From positions 62,001 to 126,000 of the forward strand of contig NZ_JAAGPD010000013.1 in the NCBI RefSeq assembly GCF_017104565.1: a stretch of DNA of 64,000 nucleotides, written 5' to 3'. Shown in pieces: positions 25,150 to 32,715 of this stretch (within the stretch, counting starts at the first letter, position 1; each line of letters begins with the position of its first letter). The translations under genes and the position numbers were made by a program. Below the pieces are notes generated by a model. That model ran no database searches and was not told where the DNA came from. It saw nothing but the letters and a program-made list of their open reading frames with translations. Source of the stretch: Paraburkholderia sp. Tr-20389. GTDB lineage: Bacteria; Pseudomonadota; Gammaproteobacteria; Burkholderiales; Burkholderiaceae.

Positions 25150-25971
25150 TCACTTTTTCGTGACGGACCACAGCCACTTGTCCCAGAGAATCTGTGCTCC
25201 CGACGCATCGAGCTTGGGCCGACCATCGTTGCCGACGGCTGGAACCTTGGTTTTTCCAAGGCGCCGGACCTCGACACGATCGCCAATATGGCAGCGCGCT
25301 TCGGCGATGGCTTCACGCAGTCCCTCGCCCTGCAGAACGTGCTGCTCGCCGCGTTGCTCAAGCGTCAGGCAGAAGGAGACATATGTCTTTCCCGGGCGTT
25401 TTCCATCCGGAAACTCCTTCTCGCCCCACTCTCTCACCTTGCCGTAGTGCGGGCGCTCGGATCGATGGGCTTGTTGCGCCTTTACGGGTGGCTCCAGTGC
25501 CGGCGCATTGTCGATCACTAACGGGACAGGTTGGACATTCGCTTCAGCGCGCCCGCGCGAACCCGGATGGGCATGCTGTGAAGTGCTCGCTCCCGGGACG
25601 TCGGCAATCGGGACATCTGTCACGTCTGCCCGCGCTGACCGGATTGCTTCTGTAATCGCTTCCAGCATCGAGCATTGGTGCTCACGCAGAACGGCCCAGT
25701 GCGGTTCCAGCGCCGGTATCAGCTTCATACCGACTGATGTCTCGCGCAGCTCGTAGTCGAATGTCGGGTGGAACTGGACAATGACGTCGCCCTCATCGCG
25801 AAAAAGCCGGGCCTGCCCAGCGATCACAACGTGACGCTCGTTATCCGCACCGCGCCCCACTTCAACGGGAGGCGGCTGCGAAGGGGCTGAAGGGGCTGCC
25901 GAGCGCGATGGCTGCGCAGCGCCTCCAAACAGACCATCGAACATCCGGCCGAAGGAAGATGTAGTCATCAC
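25150..25971 (-). CDS. Protein with KfrB-like C-terminal domain
   Basis: 273 residues. Residues 1-40 are Ser/Pro/Ala-rich. A middle part (45-100, DERHVVIAGQARLF-like strands) is not recognised. The C-terminal 90 residues (HYGKVREWGEKEFPDGK, ...SFCLTLEQRGEQHVLQGEGL..., HIGDRVEVRRLGK) resemble the small domain shared by KfrB, zeta-toxin-associated and TraC/TraI plasmid proteins. It lies upstream of the primase, as such domains often do. The call is by pattern memory and moderate in confidence; the biochemical role of the domain is not established. Confidence 0.65.
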   Translation of the reverse strand: MMTTSSFGRMFDGLFGGAAQPSRSAAPSAPSQPPPVEVGRGADNERHVVIAGQARLFRDEGDVIVQFHPTFDYELRETSVGMKLIPALEPHWAVLREHQCSMLEAITEAIRSARADVTDVPIADVPGASTSQHAHPGSRGRAEANVQPVPLVIDNAPALEPPVKAQQAHRSERPHYGKVREWGEKEFPDGKRPGKTYVSFCLTLEQRGEQHVLQGEGLREAIAEARCHIGDRVEVRRLGKTKVPAVGNDGRPKLDASGAQILWDKWLWSVTKK

Positions 25972-25977
25972 ATCCCC

Positions 25978-26412
25978 CTACAGCAGGCTGCCGAAGCAGC
26001 TATGACGGACGTCTTCCATGTCCCGCTTGAGCAGCGGATTGCTCATGATGACGTCCTGGAGGATCTCCGGGTCAACGCCATTGATGAGGCAGACATACCG
26101 GTACGGCAATGCACCGTCCCAGAATTCCATCACCCAACCGAGCGTCGCACGATAGTCTTCCATCTCCAGCTTCTTTCTGTTTCTAATTCGCTCGCTGAAC
26201 AGCGTGCAGCAATCCATCAGCGATTCGGGCATGTTGTCACCCCGACGACTGTCGGTCGCGAGACTGATCAGTGCGTCGACCATCTTCTCTCGCACGCCCT
26301 CGCTCCAGAACTGCGGATCGGGAAGCGGATCGACCTTTGCCGGTGGAGGCGCGACGATCGGCGATGCTCCGCCGAACATGTCGAGTTGCCATGCCGCAAT
26401 TTCGTTTTCCAT
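25978..26412 (-). CDS. Hypothetical protein
   Basis: 144 residues from an ATG with GGAG seven bases upstream; the longer frame to 26508 runs through the leader hairpin. MENEIAAWQLDMFGGA is followed by a Pro-rich linker and a helical domain (GVREKMVDALISLATDSRRG...CCTLFSERIRNRKKLEMED). No family recognised. Only six bases separate its stop from the KfrB-like start, so they are co-transcribed. Confidence 0.65.
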   Translation of the reverse strand: MENEIAAWQLDMFGGASPIVAPPPAKVDPLPDPQFWSEGVREKMVDALISLATDSRRGDNMPESLMDCCTLFSERIRNRKKLEMEDYRATLGWVMEFWDGALPYRYVCLINGVDPEILQDVIMSNPLLKRDMEDVRHSCFGSLL

Positions 26413-26507
26413 GGGATTTCTCCGTTGAACGGGAACCCATGACCCCGCAACGGGTTGGGTTCCCGTTGGGGTAAAGGTGAATGGACGCCCAAATGGGCGT
26501 CCATGCA
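26413..26507 (-). promoter_or_regulatory. Structured leader before the 144-residue gene
   Basis: On the minus strand GGACGCCC-ATTT-GGGCGTCC, then TTTACCCCAAC and a nested stem GGGAACCC...GGGTTCCC with an inner AACCCG/CGGGGT pair, then CGGAG and the ATG. It is the clearest match to the second leader class seen at 8111-8230. Confidence 0.7.
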
Positions 26508-26837
26508 TTACAGGCCAGCAGACTTGTCGTCAGTGCCCGTTTTAAGAGGAGCAACGACAGGCGACTTTGCGTACTGTCGTTTGATAGGCGTAACCGTAGC
26601 GGTCACGTTTTCGTCAGGTTTTGCTTGGGGCGTAGCGGCCGCCGAGGGTGCCTTGGCATCGCTAGCCTCAACATCTGCTCGATGCGCATCGCGGATCGAT
26701 TTCTTGATCCACATGAACACCAGGTAGCCAACGAACAGAGCCGCAAAAAACGAATGGGCCGCGAAATACAACCCGATACAGACAAGAAGGAACGACAGCG
26801 GCGTGCGCGTCGCTTTCGCAACAAACTGATTCGGCAT
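26508..26837 (-). CDS. Small membrane protein with Lys/Ala-rich tail
   Basis: 109 residues. Two adjoining hydrophobic segments (about 13-27 and 31-45) are followed by a charged, Ala/Pro/Lys-rich cytoplasmic tail ending DDKSAGL. GGAG lies six bases before the ATG. It is the first gene of the leftward primase block. No family recognised; a small membrane anchor is likely. Confidence 0.65.
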   Translation of the reverse strand: MPNQFVAKATRTPLSFLLVCIGLYFAAHSFFAALFVGYLVFMWIKKSIRDAHRADVEASDAKAPSAAATPQAKPDENVTATVTPIKRQYAKSPVVAPLKTGTDDKSAGL

Positions 26838-27020
26838 TTTTCTCTCCAGAAAAATTAACGCACTAGGGGATGTCCAGGCTGGTCAGCGCTGGAGGGGTTT
26901 CGATGCTCGGGTGAGCAGGGAAAGCTGATGCGCGGAGAGACGCTTTCGTCACGGCTTAGCGGAGCCGTGGCGAAAACAGCAATCAACGAAGGGAGAGAAC
27001 TTGAGAGGCAGGGCTGCAAG
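26838..27020 (-). promoter_or_regulatory. Leader region with element copy 6
   Basis: On the minus strand a CACGGCTC/AAGCCGTG hairpin, then GCTCACCCGAGC followed by ATCGAAAC (+ strand core 26898-26916), a CCAGCGCTGACCAGCCTGG stem, GGAG and the ATG. The core deviates most from the other copies. Confidence 0.5.
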
Positions 27021-27163
27021 CGCGGCTGGCAGAGCCTGTTTTCGATGCGTAGGAAACGCGGTGGTTAATTGAAATTTACGGCTCCGCGCATTTAGCGTGT
27101 GCGGGAAAGCTGCGAAAAACGTACGTTCTTTCGCCCCCGATCCCAATTCGCGATTTCTCGCGC

Positions 27164-27195
27164 CTTGACTTCACAGCCGACGTGTAAAGCTGGTT
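27164..27195 (+). promoter_or_regulatory. CTTGACTTC promoter-like element
   Basis: CTTGACTTC at 27164-27172, about 50 bases before the NERD gene start. A -10 box is not clear; TAAAGC lies at shorter spacing than usual. Confidence 0.45.
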
Positions 27196-27224
27196 TCCAG
27201 TTCAACACCGATGAAGGCACCACG

Positions 27225-27899
27225 ATGGTCCTCGAGATAGCACTTGCGATAGGCGCCTACCAGTTAGTCCGCCGCTTCAAGAAACGCACCAAGGTCGCCT
27301 GGCAAGGGCTGAAGCCTTTGAGCCGGGCGGAAGCGCTGGGCGCACAGGGCGAGGCAGCAGCGCACGCAAAATTGAAAGAGACGCTGGAATGGCTCTGCGG
27401 TTCGGATTACGTCCTGCTGGGTGCACCGCTGGTTATCGAGCATGCGCCACGCACAGCCTTTCCGACCGCTGAGATCGATCATCTCGCCGTCACTCCATTC
27501 GGAATCTTCGTATTCGAGACGAAGAACTGGTCAGGGCGGATCGCTCCGTCGACCGCGCATGGCATGCTCACACGTGTTGCGTCGGATCTACGCGCAGAAG
27601 ATCGCCGTTCCCCCATTGCCCAGAACCGGACGAAGATCGATTTCTTCCGCTTGAACCTGCCGCCCGTCTGGCCGGTGACGGGTGCAGGCCTCTTCACCTC
27701 ACCTTCGGCAACACTCGATGCAGCACTGCATTCCGATCTACTGACCTTGGCCGACCTTCCGCAATGGTTGCGCTCAAAACGCGACGCATATGCCGGACTG
27801 CGTCCCCTCGACGTTCAGAAAGCGCTGACCGCTGTGAACCTGCTCGTGCGAACAAGCGAGAGCGATCTGCTCAAACACAAGGCAATCGTGAGCACTTAA
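27225..27899 (+). CDS. NERD (nuclease-related) domain protein
   Basis: 224 residues from an ATG preceded by AAGG; an earlier in-frame start lies in unlikely context. A short hydrophobic N terminus (VLEIALAIGAYQLV) could be a membrane anchor. The NERD domain follows, with GAQGEAAAHAKL (the conserved Glu), AEIDHLAVTPFGIFVFETKN (Asp...Glu-x-Lys, the restriction-endonuclease-like core) and a helical C terminus. NERD proteins are predicted DNA-processing nucleases. It stands as a single rightward gene with its own promoter-like sequence. Confidence 0.85.
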   Translation: MVLEIALAIGAYQLVRRFKKRTKVAWQGLKPLSRAEALGAQGEAAAHAKLKETLEWLCGSDYVLLGAPLVIEHAPRTAFPTAEIDHLAVTPFGIFVFETKNWSGRIAPSTAHGMLTRVASDLRAEDRRSPIAQNRTKIDFFRLNLPPVWPVTGAGLFTSPSATLDAALHSDLLTLADLPQWLRSKRDAYAGLRPLDVQKALTAVNLLVRTSESDLLKHKAIVST

Positions 27900-28264
27900 A
27901 TGCGACCTTTGTCACATTTTTCGTCGACGATAATTTCAAAAATTGTCACTAAATGTTTCAGAAATGTATCCGTTAAACGATAGCGCCCGCGTGCGTTCCC
28001 GTGCATCTAAATGCGAAAGAGGGGTCGAAAAGCATCTCTTTCCAGAAAACGACAGGCTTCTATCAGCTTAACCTTCGTTACACATGTAACGAACGACCTC
28101 GCGACGAGGGCACCGCCGAGGAAGAAAGAGCCAGGGAGTCCTCGTTGCATCCCGACGCCGCTCGAGAGCCGCAAGACGCAAACGCCCAAGCTGGTCACCC
28201 TTGGCAGTAAAGGGCTGTTTTTGTACGACCGGGGTGGTCGTGTATTCAACTGTTGGAGAGAACA
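27900..28264 (+). promoter_or_regulatory. Leader of the coiled-coil/FlhDC-like operon, with 20-bp palindrome
   Basis: 365 bases without a gene, AT-richer near 27910-27980. TTCGTTACAC/ATGTAACGAA at 28074-28093 is a 20-bp near-perfect palindrome, a good operator candidate for the product of the next gene. A CGACC...GGTCG hairpin lies near 28225-28240 just before the ribosome site. Confidence 0.55.
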
Positions 28265-29539
28265 ATGCAAACAAGCAAGACATCCAGCACGGAAATCAAG
28301 CTCGCAGGCCGGCCGCCTGTCGTAGCTGCCGTGCATGACGTTACGAAATTTGATCCCTTGGACGAGCTTGTGTTCAGCTTGCAGGATCCGAACGCCGTCA
28401 CGCGCAACAACATCGCGAGCGCCGCACAAAAGGTTTTTGGAGCGGGCCCCGAATCGGCGGAGTTCATTGCGAAGCTCGTCGAGCACATGATGTCCGTTTC
28501 GGAATCGCGGTCGAAAGTCGTCGCCGAACTGGTCATCCTGGGCGGACACCTTTCGCAAATGATGAAGTCCGCGATCAGCCACCACACAGGCAAGGTCGGT
28601 GACTCGACGAATGCACGAAGAAAAGGGGCGTCGCTCTGTTTGGATTTTTTCCACCTGGCTCTGAATATCACTCGGCCAAGCGCCTACAACTACATGCGCT
28701 GCCATCAGAGATTTGCCGACGATGCTGAGGCCGTGAAGATTTTCAGCTTCGGCGAACTCAATCTGCTGGCCACTCCGGATGTGACTGACGAGCAGATCGA
28801 GCTCATCAAGGAAAAGAAGAACGCGGATCCGAAGATCGGCCGCGCAGACGTTGCGACGATGCTCAAAGAGCTTCAGTCCAAGGATGAAGCAATCATTGAC
28901 CGCGACAAGCAGCTGGAAAACCTCGAAGGCCTACTGGCAGACAATAAGCTTCAACTGGATGTCAGCGTACGCGAAAACCGCCATCTGATAGAGCAGCTGG
29001 CGGGACATCAGCGTAGTCTCGCCGATCAGGACAGCAGCATTGCGAATTTGCAGGAACTGCTTGCCCAACGGTCAGCCGGGTATCCCGCTCTGGAACAGGA
29101 GCTTGCGGCCAAAAGCAAGGCGCTTGGTGAGGCGACCGCCGAGCTGACGGCGATGCGTGCGGCGAAACCCAAAACGGAACGCGTGGAAGTTCCGGTCGAA
29201 AAGCTGCCTGATGCTTACAAGAACCTCTCAGATGCCTGTGCGGATGCGATGGGCGAACTGCAAAAACTTGAAGCGCAAAAGGATGACCTATCAAAGGAGA
29301 TCGAGAGTCTCCGCGCCAACGTCGCCGCGCAGCAGTCGGAACGACAGGCAGCCGCATCAGTGAAGAACGCACTCGACGATCTCACGAACGCTTGGGGAGA
29401 AGTCTCCGGGAAGATGGCTACCGTCCAGCTGGCAGTACAGGCGTCCAGCAATCCCGAACAGTACAACCCGACACTGGAAGCGCTCGGCGCAGCGATGCGC
29501 AAGACGCTTTCGGAAGTCGACGCCGCGCTGAACCGCTAG
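28265..29539 (+). CDS. Coiled-coil DNA-binding-type protein, KfrA-like in plan
   Basis: 424 residues from an ATG with GGAG six bases upstream. The N-terminal 190 residues are globular and helical, with a segment (ITRPSAYNYMRCHQRF) resembling DNA-binding helices of plasmid regulators. From about 190 to 350 the sequence is strong coiled coil (EAIIDRDKQLENLEGLLADN and repeats), then a short C-terminal helical part. KfrA-type plasmid proteins combine an HTH with a long coiled coil and act as regulators or nucleoid-like partition helpers. Homology to KfrA itself is not claimed. A 20-bp palindrome upstream fits autoregulation. Confidence 0.7.
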   Translation: MQTSKTSSTEIKLAGRPPVVAAVHDVTKFDPLDELVFSLQDPNAVTRNNIASAAQKVFGAGPESAEFIAKLVEHMMSVSESRSKVVAELVILGGHLSQMMKSAISHHTGKVGDSTNARRKGASLCLDFFHLALNITRPSAYNYMRCHQRFADDAEAVKIFSFGELNLLATPDVTDEQIELIKEKKNADPKIGRADVATMLKELQSKDEAIIDRDKQLENLEGLLADNKLQLDVSVRENRHLIEQLAGHQRSLADQDSSIANLQELLAQRSAGYPALEQELAAKSKALGEATAELTAMRAAKPKTERVEVPVEKLPDAYKNLSDACADAMGELQKLEAQKDDLSKEIESLRANVAAQQSERQAAASVKNALDDLTNAWGEVSGKMATVQLAVQASSNPEQYNPTLEALGAAMRKTLSEVDAALNR

Positions 29540-29567
29540 GCTCACTAAATCAGACTGTGCTCGGGGT

Positions 29568-29586
29568 GAGCGACGCTCCGTCGCTC
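29568..29586 (+). promoter_or_regulatory. Hairpin abutting the start codon
   Basis: GAGCGACG-CTC-CGTCGCTC, a perfect 8-bp stem with a 3-base loop, ends directly before the ATG at 29587. A GGGG run lies just upstream (29563-29566). The stem can hold the ribosome site and start codon in a folded state, suggesting translational control. Confidence 0.6.
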
Positions 29587-30798
29587 ATGAGTGAACAAGA
29601 AAAAGACAGAATCATGCAAAAAGAATTCCGCGGCCACAGCGAGCCGACCAACCTCCTGCTTTCGGCGTGGCTGGCCGAAAAACTTCAGCGCGCCAATTTT
29701 GGCCTGACCGACTTCATGCGCCGCGCGCTCGCTGCACACCGTCAAATGGAGAACGTATTCGCCCTGTCACTGCCCGACATGGAAACGTTCGAGAAGTACA
29801 TCGGTGCGAAGGCGACGCTCATGAATATGCCGTTCATGGCGCTCGCGCCAGTTCTCGACGATCCGCGCGACTGGGAATCCTTCGTCGACGGCGTGATGTC
29901 ATCGCAGAAAGTCGAAGCGTTGACGGAGGCCATGCCACGCCTCGATCAGATCACAAGCCGGGATATTTACCACTACAACCAGGCATATGTGCAACTCATC
30001 AAGGATGTGTTGCACATGAACTTGCTCGCGGTGCCGTTGCTTGGGGTCTCGATTGAACTTGCAAACTACCTCAGGCAGTTGCCGATGGCCCGTCTCGAGA
30101 AAGCTATCGGCTCCATCCGCTTCCCGCTGTTTCGATGGCGCTTCGAAGATCCGAATTTCTGGATGGAATATGCAGCTGGATGGGTGACAGAAGAAACGGT
30201 TGCCCATTACCTCATGCGCACGTCGCCAGTTCGCACCGACTCCCTTCCCTATAAGCACATCTGGACGGATCTGCGCCTCGAGCGTGAAGACAAGGAAATC
30301 TACGCGCGTCTGATGATGGCGCAGGGATGCCGGGCGTCGACCGCGATCGACCTGTTCAATCTGAACCCGAACAAGGCGCGGACGACCTACAAAGACATTC
30401 ACGGTGTGAGCTCGCCTTGCGGATGCAGAGCTAATTCTCTGCCCTGGTACGTCGATAGCGCAGTGCGTCGGCTCCAGGCGACTGTCTACGTCTGGCTGTA
30501 TCGAAACGGCCTAGCCGCAGGCGGCAACATCCCGCAATCGTTGATCTCAGCGAACGACATCATGGCGAAGATGTTCGGCAAGAATCTGATGATCACTGCC
30601 GATCGCGCTAACCATTTGACCCGCTCGATGGCAATGGACTCGCGCCTGACGATCGCCGCGTGCCGTGGTTGCTCAACGGACTACGTGCTTTCGAACAGTG
30701 AAGGAAAGATCGAACTGGCGAAAGACTTTTCCTGCCCTGGCTGCAATTATTTGCTTTCGACGAAGGCCCAGGCGAGCAAGCGCAGAGCGTCCATCTGA
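29587..30798 (+). CDS. Single-chain FlhD-FlhD-FlhC-like transcriptional activator
   Basis: 403 residues that read as three units. Residues about 20-100 (LLLSAWLAEKLQ...FALSLPDMETFEKY...MNMPF) follow the FlhD pattern of a helical start, a LPxM segment and a final strand. Residues about 125-205 (DIYHYNQAYVQLIKDVL...LRQLPMARLEKA...FPLFRWRF) match FlhD more closely, including the IY-x2-N-x2-Y start and the FRF end. Residues about 235-390 match FlhC: YKDIHGVSSPCG, WYVDSAVRRLQATVYVWLY, HLTRSM, and four zinc cysteines at 359, 362, 383 and 386. FlhC normally pairs with FlhD as FlhD4FlhC2, so the chain holds the 2:1 ratio. Plasmid and ICE relatives (AcaCD, SetCD) activate conjugation genes. The ATG follows a hairpin; a later ATG at 29614 is possible. 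Confidence 0.82.
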   Translation: MSEQEKDRIMQKEFRGHSEPTNLLLSAWLAEKLQRANFGLTDFMRRALAAHRQMENVFALSLPDMETFEKYIGAKATLMNMPFMALAPVLDDPRDWESFVDGVMSSQKVEALTEAMPRLDQITSRDIYHYNQAYVQLIKDVLHMNLLAVPLLGVSIELANYLRQLPMARLEKAIGSIRFPLFRWRFEDPNFWMEYAAGWVTEETVAHYLMRTSPVRTDSLPYKHIWTDLRLEREDKEIYARLMMAQGCRASTAIDLFNLNPNKARTTYKDIHGVSSPCGCRANSLPWYVDSAVRRLQATVYVWLYRNGLAAGGNIPQSLISANDIMAKMFGKNLMITADRANHLTRSMAMDSRLTIAACRGCSTDYVLSNSEGKIELAKDFSCPGCNYLLSTKAQASKRRASI

Positions 30799-30821
30799 CC
30801 GAAGGAGATAAGGAGACGAAC

Positions 30822-30992
30822 ATGCACGGGACATTTCCTGTAGAAGCTGGTTGGGTAGTCTTTTCTCGCGACGGGCGCGCACAGTTCGGCTGGCGTGACC
30901 CAGAAACGGGATCGTTCCACTCCGAAGCAGACGGCGAACGCATCGCTGACGCCGTCGGAGGGGTCGAATTTTTCTCCGACGTCATGCACTGA
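30822..30992 (+). CDS. 56-residue hypothetical protein
   Basis: Starts MHGTFPVEAGWVVFSRDGRA and ends GVEFFSDVMH. It has two good ribosome sites in a row (AAGGAG then AAGGAG, six bases before ATG), the strongest initiation signal in this region. It lies 23 bases after the FlhDC-like gene, and its stop is one base before the next start. The sequence is compact and acidic with no membrane segment. Function unknown. Confidence 0.65.
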   Translation: MHGTFPVEAGWVVFSRDGRAQFGWRDPETGSFHSEADGERIADAVGGVEFFSDVMH

Positions 30993-30993
30993 A

Positions 30994-31386
30994 ATGCAAG
31001 ACTTCGCCTATCTCTTCAGCGATAGCGTCGCGGCCTGGCTACGAGGCCGCGGCGACTTCCGTTTCAAGCGATACGAACGCCACTACCGTGCCGGTCGTTC
31101 GGCCGCTCAGGACGCAGGAAGCTTCGATCTCGAGCGATCCAACGAACAATACGCAGCAACGTACCGCCGTAAGGGTAGCTATCTCGCCGTCGTGGTTGAA
31201 AGCAAGGCATTCAAGCGTCTGGTGCCCTTTCTCATAATGCTTTGGGGCGGATCGCTGTTGCTACCAGCAATCGGGGAATCGCAGCCAGTCGCAGCGGGCG
31301 TTGTGCTTCTTGGGATTTTTGTTGCATTACGCATCAAGGGCCGCAAAGGAAGCGCACGCGGACGCCAGCAAACGGTTGCGCGCTAA
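30994..31386 (+). CDS. Small membrane protein
   Basis: 130 residues from the ATG one base after the preceding stop. An N-terminal soluble, basic part (MQDFAYLFSDSVAAWLRGRG, ...RRKGSYLAVVVESK) is followed by two hydrophobic segments (about 75-90 and 93-112) and a basic end (RIKGRKGSARGRQQ). It is the last gene of the rightward FlhDC-like unit. No family recognised. Confidence 0.65.
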   Translation: MQDFAYLFSDSVAAWLRGRGDFRFKRYERHYRAGRSAAQDAGSFDLERSNEQYAATYRRKGSYLAVVVESKAFKRLVPFLIMLWGGSLLLPAIGESQPVAAGVVLLGIFVALRIKGRKGSARGRQQTVAR

Positions 31387-31474
31387 CAACGAAGCGTTCA
31401 GACAGATTCTTACCCGCCATTACAATGCGTCGCGGACCGAAAACCATAACTGAGCGCAAGTCAATCGTGTCTGC

Positions 31475-31506
31475 CTTGACTTCGAAATGCGCTCGATAAG
31501 ATGAAA
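31475..31506 (+). promoter_or_regulatory. CTTGACTTC promoter-like element
   Basis: CTTGACTTC at 31475-31483 with GATAAGAT after about 14 bases, roughly 75 bases before the CAP-domain gene. Confidence 0.55.
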
Positions 31507-31556
31507 GTACGGTTGTGCAAAGGGCACAGCCAACCACCACTCCGAGGGATTAGAAG

Positions 31557-32636
31557 ATGAAAAAGAAGCCTTATGTACTGACCGCTCTTTCCTTTGCCGC
31601 TGCACTCGCCCTCTCGGCGTGCGGTGGTGGCGGCGGCGGAAGCCCGACAACCACCACTGCGCCGGTCACACCTCCGGCCAGCACCGGCGGCAATCTTCAA
31701 ACCAGCGTCGCTCCTGCGACCTACACAGGCGGAACGATGCAGGCGCAAGCGTTTTCGCAGCTGAACGCGTACCGCGGTTCGATGGGTGTCGGCCTCTTGG
31801 CCCAGGACACAACGCTCGACACGGCGGCTCAAGCCCACGCGCTGTACCTGAACACGAACATCGGAACGGGTGCTATCACGAGCCTGTCGCACAATGAACT
31901 GTCGTCGCTGCCTAACTATTATGGTGATACGCCGTTGAGTCGCGCTCAGAAGGCTGGCGCACCGGTTACTGAATGGATCGGCGAGGATGTCGCCGGCGGC
32001 ATCCCGCAAGCGGACGCAGCTTCGTATGCGAAGAACTGCCTGAGCCGTCTACTCGACACGGTGTATCACCTTCAGGATCTGACGAGTAGCGTAGAAAAGA
32101 TTGGTATCGGCTTCACGCAGAACTCGGGCACATATGTCGACTACACCTGCTCGCTGGATTTCGGTGAAGTGACGAATGTGGTCGGCGCGCCGCAGGCTAA
32201 CGCCGTCTACATCTATGGTGGCCAGCAAATGCCAACGGACGCTATGGCCGTCTCGCCGTTGACGAATGACACGGGCGTTGAACTCGCGATGACGCCTGAA
32301 ACAACGAACCCGGCTCCGGATCTCGCAAACCCCGGCCGTCCGGTCATGGTTCGCGTCAACGCTGCGTCACCCGGCGACGTGCTGACGGTCAGCAGCTTCA
32401 CGCTGACGGCAGCAAATGGTACGCAAGTGCCAGCGCGTATCATCGTTCCGAGCGCCGCACTGGCAGGTTCGACGGGTGCAACGGCCGACGTGAACAACAA
32501 GTTTTATCCGGGCGTCGCGATCCTGCTGCCTCTCGCTCCGCTCACAGCGAATACGACCTATACGGTCTCGTTTTCTGGCGCACGTGACGGCAAGGCGGTG
32601 AGCAAGACGTGGAACTTCACGACTGGCGCGAGCTAA
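31557..32636 (+). CDS. CAP-domain (SCP/PR-1-like) lipoprotein
   Basis: 359 residues. A lipoprotein signal ends LALSAC (Cys22), followed by a Gly run and a Thr/Pro linker. The CAP domain begins near residue 60 with AFSQLNAYRGSMGVGLL. It continues with AAQAHALYLNTN, LSHNEL (histidine) and EWIGEDVAGG, the order of the CAP superfamily. A C-terminal beta domain (about 240-355, ending TTYTVSFSG) resembles an Ig-like fold. It is probably exposed at the outer membrane. It converges on the pilus operon end, so a surface role next to the pilus is plausible but not shown. Confidence 0.85.
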   Translation: MKKKPYVLTALSFAAALALSACGGGGGGSPTTTTAPVTPPASTGGNLQTSVAPATYTGGTMQAQAFSQLNAYRGSMGVGLLAQDTTLDTAAQAHALYLNTNIGTGAITSLSHNELSSLPNYYGDTPLSRAQKAGAPVTEWIGEDVAGGIPQADAASYAKNCLSRLLDTVYHLQDLTSSVEKIGIGFTQNSGTYVDYTCSLDFGEVTNVVGAPQANAVYIYGGQQMPTDAMAVSPLTNDTGVELAMTPETTNPAPDLANPGRPVMVRVNAASPGDVLTVSSFTLTAANGTQVPARIIVPSAALAGSTGATADVNNKFYPGVAILLPLAPLTANTTYTVSFSGARDGKAVSKTWNFTTGAS

Positions 32637-32662
32637 CTGTAGCCTTATAAACTTGCAATACA

Positions 32663-32699
32663 AAACGCCGTCCAGCTCTCACCGGACGGCGTTTTTTTT
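32663..32699. terminator. Intrinsic terminator between convergent genes
   Basis: ACGCCGTCC...GGACGGCGT with nine T residues on the right. On the minus strand TTTT follows the stem, so it also serves the pilus operon. Confidence 0.9.
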
Positions 32700-32715
32700 T
32701 ATCACGCTGAGTCGC

